Notes: a model not told the origin generated them from the sequence alone. DNA of 64,000 bases from Pectinatus sp. (GCA_020025135.1 JAHHSQ010000001.1:68802-132801), one strand, 5' to 3'. Positions 1 to 9,360 are shown, counted from the first letter of the stretch. Numbers and translations: made by a program.

Positions 1-506
1 TAGTATTTTTGGTCTTAATTGGGACGACGAATGCTGTTAATTTGACGGATGGTTTAGATGGTTTGGCCAGTGGTAGTGTCGCTATTGCAGCTTTTACCTA
101 TACGATTATTGCCATTTATTTTAATAAATTGGATATTGCCATTTTAACTTTTAGTACGGTGGGAGCTACTTTGGCTTTCTTACATTTCAACAAACATCCA
201 GCTAGGATTTTTATGGGGGATACTGGCTCATTGGCTTTGGGAGGCGTTTTAGCTGCAGCAGCTATTCTCACGCAATCAGAACTGCTTTTGCCGATAGTGG
301 GTGGATTGTTTGTTGTAGAAGCTCTATCGGTAATTATTCAAGTTTTATCCTATCGCTATCGCAATAAGAAACGCGTTTTTTTGATGAGTCCTATTCACCA
401 TCATTTTGAATTAAAAGGATGGCCAGAAACCACAGTCGTTTACCGATTCTGGTTTGCAGAGGCAGTGTTTTGTTTTCTGTCCTTGGTGATTTTATTCTGT
501 AATTGA
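1..506 (+). CDS. mraY: Phospho-N-acetylmuramoyl-pentapeptide transferase, C-terminal part (cut by window start)
   Basis: MraY is the integral membrane enzyme that moves phospho-MurNAc-pentapeptide onto undecaprenyl phosphate, giving lipid I. The frame is open from the first bases, so the N-terminus lies outside the window; about 166 residues remain. Family signatures are visible: NAVNLTDGLDGL near the start, MGDTGSLALGG in the middle, and the PIHHHFELKGWPE block close to the end, separated by hydrophobic membrane segments. It is the first gene of a division/cell-wall cluster and is followed 12 nt later by murD. Identification is secure. Confidence 0.95.
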   Translation, partial: VFLVLIGTTNAVNLTDGLDGLASGSVAIAAFTYTIIAIYFNKLDIAILTFSTVGATLAFLHFNKHPARIFMGDTGSLALGGVLAAAAILTQSELLLPIVGGLFVVEALSVIIQVLSYRYRNKKRVFLMSPIHHHFELKGWPETTVVYRFWFAEAVFCFLSLVILFCN

Positions 507-518
507 GAGGTAATGTAA

Positions 519-1274
519 ATGGACTTTAAAAATAAAAAGGTTGTAGTGGTTGGAGCAGGAATAAGCGGTAAATCCAGTGCCTTGATTTTGCGTCGCTTGG
601 GAGCGACGGTTACTTTGAATGATGCCCGCTCTGAGCAACAACTAAAAGAGGTTAAATCAGAAATGGAAGAATTGGGCATTAAGACCATTTTTGGTAGACA
701 GGATGAAGGTGTTTTTCAGGGGATAGATATGGTGCTTTTGTCGCCCGCTGTACCCTATTATCAACCAATATTTAGCAAATTAGTGCAGAAAAATATTCCA
801 GTTATCAGTGAAATAGAGTTAGCAGATTATTTGGCGGAAGCGCCAATATTGGCTGTGACGGGAACAAATGGCAAAACTACTACTACAACTTTGTTGGGAG
901 AACTTTTAGCTAGTCAATATCATCCGGTTGGGGTGGGGGGGAATATTGGTATTCCGTTGGCAGAAGAAGCTTTGCGAACGCCAAGAACTGGTAGATTGGT
1001 TGCCGAAATATCCAGTTATCAATTAGAGAGTACAAAACATTTTCATCCCCATATTGCTATCGTCTTGAATGTCACTCCCGACCATTTAGCGAGACATGGT
1101 AGCATGGAAGTTTATCAGGCAACTAAAGAAAAAATTTTTGCTGAACAAAACCAGCATGATTTTTTGTTACTGAATAATGATGATGAAAGAGTACACTCTA
1201 TGGAAGATAGAGCACCGAGTAAAGTGGTATTTTTTAGTACCAAGCAAATTCTTAAAGAAGGTGCTTGGATTGAT
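519..1274 (+). CDS. murD: UDP-N-acetylmuramoylalanine--D-glutamate ligase, exon 1
   Basis: MurD adds D-glutamate to UDP-MurNAc-L-Ala in the cytoplasm. This part encodes residues 1-252: a Rossmann-like N-terminal domain (VVVVGAGISGKSSALILR) and the ATP-binding centre with the P-loop TGTNGKTTTT at about residue 116. The frame ends in TGA right after GAT (1272-1274). The missing C-terminal third resumes in frame at 1928, after a group I intron. Removing 1275-1927 gives a 456-residue MurD, the normal family length. Starts at ATG with GAGAGG upstream. Splicing is inferred from sequence, not shown. Confidence 0.93.
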
Positions 1275-1927
1275 TGAAAACCATTTCTCAATTAGCAGTT
1301 GAGAAGTGGTGAAACAGTCAGCACATTTAGAAATGAGTGTGTAGAGATAGGCAGGGAACTATCCAACGCTGTTTTAATTGCTGGAACGCCCTAAAGACAA
1401 CTGAACTAAAATATGTGGTTGAAATATGCTGGATATAATAAGAGTGGCGAAAGCAGAAAAAATCAGTTGTATGACATAAGGTTAAAACCTAAGTGTTTGG
1501 AAATGGGTAATCAGCAGCCAAGACTCTAATAGAGTAAGGTTCAACGACTATTCCTCGTGAGGGAAGTACCCAGAAAGCGACAGTCTGGGGATATGGACAG
1601 GCCTGAGCAGGTCAAGCTGCAGGATAAGATATAGTCTGTGCTTTGGTGAAAGTCAAAGAAGTTATAAGGTAACTGTACCAGAGGTAGCGCTTTGGTATGA
1701 ACGACAACCTCATTGTAAACGATAGTAAATGACGCCGTTTATATATATACTTTAGAAATCGACTGACTTTTTGTTTTCTCTATGTTACTATATCATTGAT
1801 GTGATTTGATTAAGATGAGAATTAATATATCAACCTATTGATAAACATAAAGGATATATATAAACAGCGGTTTGGCAGGAAGTATATTAATTGTATTTCC
1901 CAAGAAAACTGATTGCAATCGTTTGAG
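1275..1927 (+). ncRNA. Group I intron (subgroup IA-like) in murD, no ORF
   Basis: The 653-nt insert splits murD after TTGAT. Core elements in order: internal guide GTCAGC (1317-1322), which pairs with the exon end TTGAT including the U-G splice-site wobble; P element near 1377; Q AATCAGCAGC (1509-1518); R GGTTCAACGACTA (1538-1550) followed by a P7.1 hairpin; S AAGATATAGTCT (1626-1637), giving P7. A hairpin (CCATTTCTCAA with its partner) lies between splice site and guide. Unlike the other five copies it has about 220 extra AT-rich nt after the core, with arms near 1736 and 1855. The 3' end is uncertain: G1927 gives the best protein junction, G1915 and G1921 are alternatives. Confidence 0.92.
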
Positions 1928-2542
1928 GTTCAGAATGGAATTTTGACGATTACTTGGCGAGGAGAGAAACATCCGCTTTGTCATGTAGACGAATTACAAT
2001 TAAAAGGAGAACACAATTGGGAGAATGCTCTGGCAGCGGCTTTAGCAGCTTTTTTAGATGAAGTACCGACAGAAAAAATTGTTCAAGTATTAAAAAGTTT
2101 CAAGAGTGTAGAGCATCGAATTGAATTTGTGCGCACTGTCGGTGGAGTATCCTATTATAACGATTCAAAGGCTACTAATCCGGAGGCGGCGATGAAAGCA
2201 CTTGCTACTTTTTCTGAGCCGATTATCCTCCTAGCTGGTGGTCACGATAAGAATACGGATTTGCGTCCTTTTATGCATTTGGTGAATGATAAAGTTATTA
2301 AATTAATTTTAGTGGGGGCGGCAGCAGAGCGTTTTTATAAAGAAGCTCGTGCCAATGGTTTTCCGCAGAAAAAAATCTTTTTTGCTGGTTATTCCATGCA
2401 TAGAGCCTTAGAAATAGCTCATTCACTGGCAAAAAATGGCGACGTTGTTTTATTATCCCCAGCGTGTGCTAGTTACGATATGTACAATGGCTATGAAGCA
2501 CGCGGTCGCGAATATAAAGCTATTGTCAATGCACTTAAATAG
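1928..2542 (+). CDS. murD: UDP-N-acetylmuramoylalanine--D-glutamate ligase, exon 2
   Basis: C-terminal part of MurD. It carries the family motifs HNWENALAA (substrate-binding), SVEHRIEFV, YNDSKATNP and LLSPACASYDMY near the end. The frame is open a little further upstream (from 1913), inside the intron, without a convincing start codon or ribosome binding site, so independent translation is unlikely. Joined to exon 1 it reads ...EGAWID-VQNGILTI..., matching the usual spacing in MurD. The 3' end is 94 nt before the chosen murG start, and no ftsW/spoVE gene lies between. Confidence 0.92.
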   Translation, partial: VQNGILTITWRGEKHPLCHVDELQLKGEHNWENALAAALAAFLDEVPTEKIVQVLKSFKSVEHRIEFVRTVGGVSYYNDSKATNPEAAMKALATFSEPIILLAGGHDKNTDLRPFMHLVNDKVIKLILVGAAAERFYKEARANGFPQKKIFFAGYSMHRALEIAHSLAKNGDVVLLSPACASYDMYNGYEARGREYKAIVNALK

Positions 2543-2636
2543 AAATGGAAAATTGAATATTTATGGGTATTAAATGCAAATTTGTTAATTTATATACGCG
2601 TAATTTTTCATATTATTGGTGAGAGTGAGAAACGAG

Positions 2637-3761
2637 ATGCGATTTATTTTTTCCGGTGGGGGGACAGGTGGTCATATTTATCCGGCTCTCACCTTGATAG
2701 AGGCGTTAAAAAAGCGCTATCCAGATGCGGAAATTTTATATGTCGGAACAAAAGCTGGTTTGGAAGCTGACATTGTTCCAAAGGCAGGTATAAATTTTGC
2801 CACTTTGGATGTCAGTGGTTTTAAGAGAAAGTTGACTTTAAAGAATATAAAGGTGCTTTGTAAGGCGGGACATAGTTTATGGAGAGCGAGAAAATATATT
2901 AAAAATTTTGCTCCAGATGCTGTAATTGGTACAGGGGGATATGTAAGTGGGCCTATTTTATTAGCTGCAGCGCTGCGACATATTCCAACTTTAATTCAGG
3001 ACCAGAATGCCATCGCTGGTATTACTAATAAAATTTTGGGACACTTTGTCGATAAAGTTGCCTGTGGGTATGAGTCTTCTTGCCGGCAGTTTCCGCCTGA
3101 TAAGGCTATTTTTACTGGAAATCCAGTTCGTGCGGGCATTTTTTCCACTAACCGGATGGCAGCTTTGCAGAAATTGGGTTGGTCTACACAGAAAAAGACA
3201 ATTTTAGTCACTGGTGGTAGTCGGGGCGCACACAGCATTAATATGGCGATGCTGGAGGTTTATCGGCATTATTGGCATCGTCAGGATGTGCAAATTTTAC
3301 ATATCACTGGACAGAAAGAGTATGAAAATATAAAGAAATCTCTTGAAAAGAATGGTCTTGATTTGCAAGACGCACCACATCTTTTGATGAAGCCATATAT
3401 TTACGACATGCCGGCATATCTCGCGGGGGCAGATTTAATTATCTCTCGAGCTGGAGCGATTGGACTAGCCGAAATTACAGCTTGTGGAAAACCGTCTATA
3501 TTGATTCCTTACCCCTATGCTGCTGAAAATCATCAAGAGCATAATGCTCGAGAATTGGTAAATGCTGGGGCGGCAGAAATGATTTTGAACCGAGATTTGA
3601 CAGGGCAGAAATTAATTGCGATGATAGAAAAAATAATGACGACAGACGGATTTTATGATAAGATGGCATTAGCTAGTAAGCAGTTGGGGAAACCAGATGC
3701 TACAAAAGACATCATCGATTCATTGATGAAATTAGTAAAGGCTAAAGGAAAGGACAATTGA
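2637..3761 (+). CDS. murG: UDP-GlcNAc:lipid I N-acetylglucosaminyltransferase
   Basis: MurG adds GlcNAc to lipid I at the inner face of the membrane, producing lipid II. The protein begins with the glycine-rich loop FSGGGTGGHIYPAL and later carries LVTGGSRGAHSIN and the donor-binding segment SRAGAIGLAEITACGKPSILIPYP, all typical of the family. Length from the chosen ATG is 374 residues, normal for MurG. The frame extends to TTG at 2616, but the ATG at 2637 puts the glycine-rich loop at the usual distance from the N-terminus. Confidence 0.95.
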   Translation: MRFIFSGGGTGGHIYPALTLIEALKKRYPDAEILYVGTKAGLEADIVPKAGINFATLDVSGFKRKLTLKNIKVLCKAGHSLWRARKYIKNFAPDAVIGTGGYVSGPILLAAALRHIPTLIQDQNAIAGITNKILGHFVDKVACGYESSCRQFPPDKAIFTGNPVRAGIFSTNRMAALQKLGWSTQKKTILVTGGSRGAHSINMAMLEVYRHYWHRQDVQILHITGQKEYENIKKSLEKNGLDLQDAPHLLMKPYIYDMPAYLAGADLIISRAGAIGLAEITACGKPSILIPYPYAAENHQEHNARELVNAGAAEMILNRDLTGQKLIAMIEKIMTTDGFYDKMALASKQLGKPDATKDIIDSLMKLVKAKGKDN

Positions 3762-3786
3762 TACGTTTTTGGTATCGCGCATTGCT

Positions 3787-6099
3787 ATGAAAAAATTACA
3801 CTTTATAGGAATTGGTGGCATTGGCATGAGTGCTATTGCCAAAATTTTATTAGAAAAAGGATATAAAATATCAGGCTCAGATGTAAGACATTCTGAATTG
3901 TTAGATGAGCTAGCAGAAGATGGGGCGACAGTTTTTTATAACCATGCTGCGGATAATTTAAAAGATGCGGAAGCAGTGGTAATTTCGTCTGCGATAAAAA
4001 ATAATAATCCTGAATTGGTAGCAGCTAAAGAGCGAGGTTTAAAGATATACCATCGTTCCGATATGTTAGCGCTCCTTCTAAATGAAGCTGAAAAAGGCAT
4101 TGCCGTGGCTGGCTCGCATGGTAAAACTACCACATCATCAATGCTGGGAGTTGTATTTGATGTAGCAGGGGTTAATCCGACGGTCATTATCGGAGGTAGT
4201 GTTGACTATTTTTCTAGTAATGCTAGATTAGGCAATAGTGAATATGTGATAGCAGAAGCTGATGAAAGCGATGGTTCTTTCTTGAAATTCCATCCTTACG
4301 GGGCAGTTATCACTAATATAGAGGATGACCATATGGACCATTATGGCAGTATGGAAAATATCATGCAGGCATTTAAAATTTATGCCGAAAATGTGGCAGA
4401 TAAGGGTATTTTAGCGCTGTGTTTTGACCATGAAAATGTGCGTAATTTAGCACAGAAATTGCAAAGGTCATACGTTTCCTATGCCATTTCTCATCCAACG
4501 GATTATCGAGCGGTAAATCTTGTTATGGAAGCAGGACACACATCTTTTGATGTGGAATACAAAGGAGAAAATTTAGGACAAATTGTCTTACAAGTTCCGG
4601 GAAAACACAATGTGTTAAATGCTTTGGCTACGATTGCAGTGGGCAGATTTTTTGGCCTTTCTATGCAGGATTTACGGGCTGGATTTACTTACTTTCATGG
4701 GGCCAATAGACGTTTTCAAACCAAAGGTAAAAGTGAAAAATATTGGATAGTGGATGATTATGCGCATCATCCCACAGAAATAAAGATGACATTGAAGGCT
4801 GCGAGAGAAATAAAACCAGCTCGTTTGGTTTGTGTTTTTCAACCGCATCGCTACACTAGAACACAACTTTTGGCGGGTGAATTTGCTACTTGTTTTAAAG
4901 ATGCTGATGTATTGGTTTTGACCGATATTTATTCAGCTGGAGAAGAACCTATTCCAGGTGTAACAGGGGCTTCCTTGGCTGAATTAGTTCGCCAACAAGG
5001 GCAAGATGTAGTTTACATTGAAGATAAAGCCGATATTTTACCCTATCTAAAAGATAATTTGTGTATAGGTGATTTAGTCATTACTATGGGCGCTGGAGAT
5101 ATTTATAAATGTGGTGAAGCGTTGGTGCAAGAATTGGAACGTGGACAGCATACGTCAGAAAGACGTACGCACTATAGGAGAGTAGCCGTTATTATGGGGG
5201 GGCCATCTAGTGAAGCAGAAATTTCTCGCTTGACTGGTTCTGCTATCGTTGAAGCATTGCGGAAAAAAGGATATCAGGTTACTCCAATAGAATTGCATCC
5301 AAAAACTTTAGTACACGATGTCATAAAAAGTAAATGCGATGTTGTTTTTAATGCCGTGCATGGCAAATATGGTGAAGATGGTTTAATTCAAGCTAGTATG
5401 GAAATGCTCGGTATTCCTTACACTGGTTCAGGTGTTTTGGCCAGTGCTTTGACTATGAACAAGGCGACAACTAAACGTATGTTGATATCTGCTGGATTGC
5501 CTACGCCAAGAGCACTCTTTTTACCAATTAATAAGAAGGGTTCACCAGAAATTATTGAGCAAATTAAGGAAAGTTTTTCCCTACCTTTAGTTATAAAAGC
5601 AGTTGACCAAGGTTCGAGTATTGGTGTTTATATTATTAACGAAGAAGAACAAATCGTTCCTGCTTTGCAAGATGCCTTTTCTTATAGCCGGGAAGTTTTA
5701 GTGGAAGAATTTATTAGAGGTAGAGAGTTGACTGTAGCAGTATGTGGCAATAAGGATAAAAAGGCTTTGCCGATTATTGAAATAGTTACAGACAATGGTT
5801 TATATGATTATCATAATAAGTATACAAAAGGATGTTCGCGTCACATTATTCCCGCTCCTTTGACCCCATTACTTGCCGCAGAGATAGAAAATATTGCCAT
5901 TAGAGCTTGCGAAGTTACGGAGTGCAAGGGAGTAGCACGTGTGGACATTATCTTGAGTGAAGATGATAAACCGTATATTTTGGAAATAAATACAGTTCCT
6001 GGCATGACAGAAGTATCCTTAGTGCCAGATGCGGCACGGGCTGCTCAAATTAGTTTTGCTGATTTATGTGAAAATATTTTGGCAATGACACAAGAATAA
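3787..6099 (+). CDS. murC-ddl: MurC-Ddl fusion: UDP-MurNAc--L-alanine ligase / D-Ala--D-Ala ligase
   Basis: One continuous frame (about 770 residues) joins two cell-wall ligases. Residues 1-455 are MurC: FIGIGGIGMSAIA at the N-terminus, P-loop GSHGKTTTSSM near residue 110, EADESDGSF, and DDYAHHPTEI. After a short basic linker (RGQHTSERRTHYRR) comes a Ddl ATP-grasp ligase: VAVIMGGPSSEAEIS, NAVHGKYGEDG, and ILEINTVPGMTEVS near the end. The fusion couples L-Ala addition with supply of the D-Ala-D-Ala dipeptide. No stop or frame change is seen at the join. The start is uncertain: ATG 3787 fits the family; TTG 3769 is in frame upstream. murB is not next to it. Confidence 0.93.
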   Translation: MKKLHFIGIGGIGMSAIAKILLEKGYKISGSDVRHSELLDELAEDGATVFYNHAADNLKDAEAVVISSAIKNNNPELVAAKERGLKIYHRSDMLALLLNEAEKGIAVAGSHGKTTTSSMLGVVFDVAGVNPTVIIGGSVDYFSSNARLGNSEYVIAEADESDGSFLKFHPYGAVITNIEDDHMDHYGSMENIMQAFKIYAENVADKGILALCFDHENVRNLAQKLQRSYVSYAISHPTDYRAVNLVMEAGHTSFDVEYKGENLGQIVLQVPGKHNVLNALATIAVGRFFGLSMQDLRAGFTYFHGANRRFQTKGKSEKYWIVDDYAHHPTEIKMTLKAAREIKPARLVCVFQPHRYTRTQLLAGEFATCFKDADVLVLTDIYSAGEEPIPGVTGASLAELVRQQGQDVVYIEDKADILPYLKDNLCIGDLVITMGAGDIYKCGEALVQELERGQHTSERRTHYRRVAVIMGGPSSEAEISRLTGSAIVEALRKKGYQVTPIELHPKTLVHDVIKSKCDVVFNAVHGKYGEDGLIQASMEMLGIPYTGSGVLASALTMNKATTKRMLISAGLPTPRALFLPINKKGSPEIIEQIKESFSLPLVIKAVDQGSSIGVYIINEEEQIVPALQDAFSYSREVLVEEFIRGRELTVAVCGNKDKKALPIIEIVTDNGLYDYHNKYTKGCSRHIIPAPLTPLLAAEIENIAIRACEVTECKGVARVDIILSEDDKPYILEINTVPGMTEVSLVPDAARAAQISFADLCENILAMTQE

Positions 6100-6172
6100 T
6101 GACGGAAAAAGAATGATGAGTAGAGAGGAAAAGTTGCCGTCAGATTTCCTCTGATGGCGACGATACGGCAAT

Positions 6173-6883
6173 ATGAAAAAGAAGCGACATTATCGATGGA
6201 AGTGGTTGATTTTTTTCCTGTTAGCAATAGTTGCATATGCGATTCTTTCTTCTCCCATGTTTGCTATTGGTAAAGTAGTTGTGGAGGGTAATAGAACTTT
6301 AACTGTACCTGAAATATGCCGTTTAGCAGAAATTCAAGCACCAGTTAATATTTTCACTGTTGACACGGGAGCAATAAAAAATCGCTTGGAACATGATTTG
6401 CGCATTGAAAAAGTATCAGTGCGTAGAATTTTTCCCGCTGAATTGTTAATTAAAGTACAAGAAAGACAACCCATGGCGGTAATAAAAGCTGATTATGGTT
6501 ATGTCGATATCAGTGAAAATGGTTACATATTGCATGCGTATAACTCTCTACCTAATGCCAAATATCCAATGATTACTGGTATTATAGTGAACGATAAATA
6601 CATCGGCGATAAATTGAGTACCCCAGCACTGGATAAGGTGATGCAATTTTTTTCTGATTTGAGTGCTTCCTCTTTGGCACGAATTTCAGAGATAAATATT
6701 GCTAATCCAGCGGCTATTATGGCATATACAAATGATGGAATTCAGATAAAGCTGGGAAATATTGCCTCTCCACTGGAGGCTGCTAGACAGACGAATGAAT
6801 TTTTTCACGACATTTTAAAAATAAAGAAACCGATACAATACGTAGACTTTTCTTGTCCGTTTCCAGTATTTAAATTCAAGTAA
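6173..6883 (+). CDS. ftsQ: Cell division protein FtsQ/DivIB
   Basis: A bitopic division protein: a short basic cytoplasmic tail (MKKKRHYRWK), one membrane helix (about residues 11-28), then an extracytoplasmic POTRA-type domain beginning IGKVVVEGNRTL and containing VSVRRIFPAELLIKVQERQP, typical of FtsQ/DivIB. Length 236 residues is normal. It scaffolds FtsB/FtsL at the septum in characterised bacteria. It lies between murC-ddl and a DUF881 gene, the usual place. Confidence 0.9.
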   Translation: MKKKRHYRWKWLIFFLLAIVAYAILSSPMFAIGKVVVEGNRTLTVPEICRLAEIQAPVNIFTVDTGAIKNRLEHDLRIEKVSVRRIFPAELLIKVQERQPMAVIKADYGYVDISENGYILHAYNSLPNAKYPMITGIIVNDKYIGDKLSTPALDKVMQFFSDLSASSLARISEINIANPAAIMAYTNDGIQIKLGNIASPLEAARQTNEFFHDILKIKKPIQYVDFSCPFPVFKFK

Positions 6884-6903
6884 GTATTGTAAGGGGAAAT
6901 CAG

Positions 6904-7551
6904 ATGTTACCTATAAAAAATAATCGTTTATCGATATTTTTGGTGTGTTTTATTTTGGGATTTTTGTTGGCAGTGCAATTTCATACTATCAGTAATCGTT
7001 ATCAGCAAGGTTCGAATGGTATTTTAAATACATGGCATGGTAAAACAGACCGAAGAAATACAGTTAAAGAAAAAATTGTCGCTAATACTCAGCAAGCAAC
7101 AATTACTTCTTTGATTGAAGCTGGCAGTGTACCAGTAGAAGGTCCAGGCGTGGTGTTGACTATTATGGACAGTTCACGGAAAATGACAGTTCCAGATGAC
7201 AATCAAAATTTTTATGTAGTGCACGATGAAGATATGCTGAAAATAATTAATGAACTGCGTGCTGCTGGAGCAGAAGCTATTTCTATCAATGGACAGAGAA
7301 TGGTCGCCACAACAGAGATAAGATGTGCTGGTCCAACTATTTCTGTTAATAATACGCGCTCAGCACCTCCCTTTATTGTTAGTGCTATTGGTAATCCAGA
7401 TACTTTAGAAAATGCGCTAAAAATGCGAGGCGGTATTGTAGAAACCTTGGGTGTTTGGGGAATCAAGGTTGACATTAAAAAAGAATCGTTGCTTAAGTTG
7501 CCAGCCTATCAGGGAAATATGCATTTCAAATACGCAAAACCGTTAAAATAG
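6904..7551 (+). CDS. DUF881 family membrane-anchored protein (YlxW/YlxX type)
   Basis: A 215-residue protein with an N-terminal membrane anchor (about residues 9-27) and an extracytoplasmic DUF881 domain: EGPGVVLTIMDS, then DEDMLKIINELRAAGAEAISINGQR, and a C-terminal GVWGIKVDI segment. The family sits in division clusters of Firmicutes next to sbp and ftsQ; its biochemical role is not settled. A good ribosome binding site (AAGGGGAAATCAG) precedes the ATG. Confidence 0.85.
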   Translation: MLPIKNNRLSIFLVCFILGFLLAVQFHTISNRYQQGSNGILNTWHGKTDRRNTVKEKIVANTQQATITSLIEAGSVPVEGPGVVLTIMDSSRKMTVPDDNQNFYVVHDEDMLKIINELRAAGAEAISINGQRMVATTEIRCAGPTISVNNTRSAPPFIVSAIGNPDTLENALKMRGGIVETLGVWGIKVDIKKESLLKLPAYQGNMHFKYAKPLK

Positions 7552-7569
7552 AAAGGAATCAAGAGAAAG

Positions 7570-7902
7570 ATGATTTTTGCAGTTATTAGCCTTATCTTGG
7601 GAATTGTTATAGGTTATCTGTGTAATTTCTCTATACCGATGCAGTATAGTCAGATATTGACTGTACTTATTTTAATCGGTTTGGATTCCGTATTTGGTGG
7701 CACAAAAGCAATTTTGGCAGATAAATACTATGGTGTCCGATTTTGGAGCGGATTATTATTAAATTTGGCTTTGGCGATTATACTGTTGCTTTCTTCTACG
7801 TATGTTGCTCCTGGTTTAAGTTATGCAATTATAGTGGTATTTGTTTTCCGCATTTTTAAAAATTTTACAGCAATACAAAAAATGCTATTTAAAAAAAAAT
7901 GA
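7570..7902 (+). CDS. sbp: Small basic protein Sbp (DUF1290)
   Basis: A 110-residue, highly hydrophobic protein with about three membrane helices and a basic C-terminus (QKMLFKKK). The segment GLDSVFGGTKAILADKYYG is characteristic of the Sbp/DUF1290 family found next to ftsZ in many Firmicutes. The precise function is unknown. It follows the DUF881 gene by 18 nt and ends the first transcription-like block. Confidence 0.88.
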   Translation: MIFAVISLILGIVIGYLCNFSIPMQYSQILTVLILIGLDSVFGGTKAILADKYYGVRFWSGLLLNLALAIILLLSSTYVAPGLSYAIIVVFVFRIFKNFTAIQKMLFKKK

Positions 7903-7935
7903 ATTGTCATCATGTTGTATAATTGTGAATGGCGA

Positions 7936-7965
7936 TTGTCAATTATAGATTACTATATGTATAAT
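7936..7965 (+). promoter_or_regulatory. Candidate sigma-A promoter upstream of ftsZ
   Basis: TTGTCA (7936-7941) and TATAAT (7960-7965) are separated by 18 nt in the AT-rich gap of about 200 nt before ftsZ. Two further TATAAT boxes (7918, 8013) lie nearby, so ftsZ may have more than one start site. Judged by eye only. Confidence 0.5.
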
Positions 7966-8104
7966 ATATTATTGATTGTGAAATATAGATAGATTATTTA
8001 TAGTTAATGTTATATAATGGAAATATAAATGTTATTATAATGTAGTTTGTTTAGCGTGGAATTATAGGCTTAGGCTTATCCTGAATATGTGGAGGTCGCT
8101 TCTA

Positions 8105-9265
8105 TTGATTGAATTGGATAATGGTGTTGAAACGATGGCAACTATAAAAGTTGTTGGTGTTGGCGGTGGTGGTAATAACGCCGTCAATCGCATGATAGAA
8201 TTTGGTCTGAAAGGCGTGGAGTTTATCTCCGTAAATACTGATGCGCAAGCTTTGATGAATTCAAAAGCGGATAAATGTGTGCAAATCGGTGAAAAATTGA
8301 CGCGTGGTTTAGGTGCTGGAGCTAGGCCAGAGATTGGGGAAAAGGCAGCAGAAGAAAATCGTGAGGACATAATGAATGCTTTGCGCTCTGATTCTGGTGT
8401 GCGCAATCTTAATTCTGATGGCCACTTGGACATGGTATTCGTAACCGCTGGTATGGGCGGAGGTACTGGTACAGGAGCGGCTCCTATTGTGGCGAGTTGT
8501 GCGCGAGAGCTGGGTGCGTTGACTGTTGGGGTAGTGACGAAGCCGTTTGCTTTTGAAGGCGGTAGACGCATTCGCCAAGCAGAAGCTGGTATTGCGGCTT
8601 TGAAAGAAAATGTAGATACTATGATAACTATTCCCAATGACCGTTTGATGGATATTGTCGATAAAAAGACTTCACTTATGGAAGCTTTTAAGCTCGCTGA
8701 TGATGTTTTGCGACAGGGGGTACAGGGTATTTCTGATTTAATCATGAAACCAGGCTTTATCAATGTCGATTTTGCCGATGTTAAAACGGTTATGACGAAT
8801 GCCGGAACGGCTTTGATGGGGATTGGCGAAGGTTCTGGAGATAATGCCATCATGGATGCTGTTAAGGCGGCCATTAACAGTCCGCTTTTGGATATGTCTA
8901 TTAAAGGGGCGCAGAGACTTCTCTTGAACTTTACGGTCGCTCCGAATGCAGCATTGCAGCAGGTTGTAGACTCGTCTAATTATATTATGAGCCTTTCCAA
9001 CGTTGATGATGCAAATGTCATCTTTGGTACTGCTTTTGATGATAATATGGCCGATAATGTGCGCGTCACGGTTATAGCTACCAGCTTTGTTAACGACAGT
9101 GTTCCCAATATAGGAAATTTGAAAAAGCGTGGCATAGATGTCATGGGGAATAAGAGTAGACATTTGGATGAAAGTTCTTCAGCGGGGGCTAATTCGAAGC
9201 TAACTAGTGTTGATAATCGTATTGATGACCTCCCACCGCCTCCAGTTTGGATGCGTAGAAGGTAA
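8105..9265 (+). CDS. ftsZ: Cell division GTPase FtsZ
   Basis: FtsZ polymerises into the cytokinetic ring. Visible motifs: VVGVGGGGNNAVNRMI, the tubulin signature GGGTGTGAAP near residue 108, and TIPNDRLMDI. The start is chosen as TTG 8105 because GGAGGT (8091-8096) sits 8 nt upstream and the protein then begins MIELDN, as in relatives; the upstream ATG at 8087 has no such site. The 386-residue product ends LPPPPVWMRRR, which deviates from the usual acidic-IPxFLR tail bound by FtsA/ZipA-type partners. No ftsA lies in the cluster. Confidence 0.95.
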   Translation: MIELDNGVETMATIKVVGVGGGGNNAVNRMIEFGLKGVEFISVNTDAQALMNSKADKCVQIGEKLTRGLGAGARPEIGEKAAEENREDIMNALRSDSGVRNLNSDGHLDMVFVTAGMGGGTGTGAAPIVASCARELGALTVGVVTKPFAFEGGRRIRQAEAGIAALKENVDTMITIPNDRLMDIVDKKTSLMEAFKLADDVLRQGVQGISDLIMKPGFINVDFADVKTVMTNAGTALMGIGEGSGDNAIMDAVKAAINSPLLDMSIKGAQRLLLNFTVAPNAALQQVVDSSNYIMSLSNVDDANVIFGTAFDDNMADNVRVTVIATSFVNDSVPNIGNLKKRGIDVMGNKSRHLDESSSAGANSKLTSVDNRIDDLPPPPVWMRRR

Positions 9266-9285
9266 TTTGTTTGAAAGAACAGTGA

Positions 9286-9318
9286 GCAATCATTGCGGTA
9301 GCAATGATTGCTTATTTT
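9286..9318 (+). terminator. Rho-independent terminator after ftsZ
   Basis: Perfect 11-bp stem GCAATCATTGC / GCAATGATTGC with a 4-nt loop (9286-9311), followed by a T-rich run. Confidence 0.85.
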
Positions 9319-9360
9319 ATCTATAATTTCAAAATTAATTAGCGAGAAAGAAGGGAAGCC

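Noticed and set aside
1275..1927. murD, yicC, priA and the M50 gene as frameshifted or disrupted pseudogenes
   Set aside because: All downstream parts stay intact and in the right frame after removal of inserts that share group I core elements; random decay would not give this.
8062..8874. Long minus-strand frame opposite ftsZ
   Set aside because: A shadow of the ftsZ frame, serine/proline-rich with no recognisable motif; the same applies to many antisense frames such as 27120-27572 and 60253-60660.
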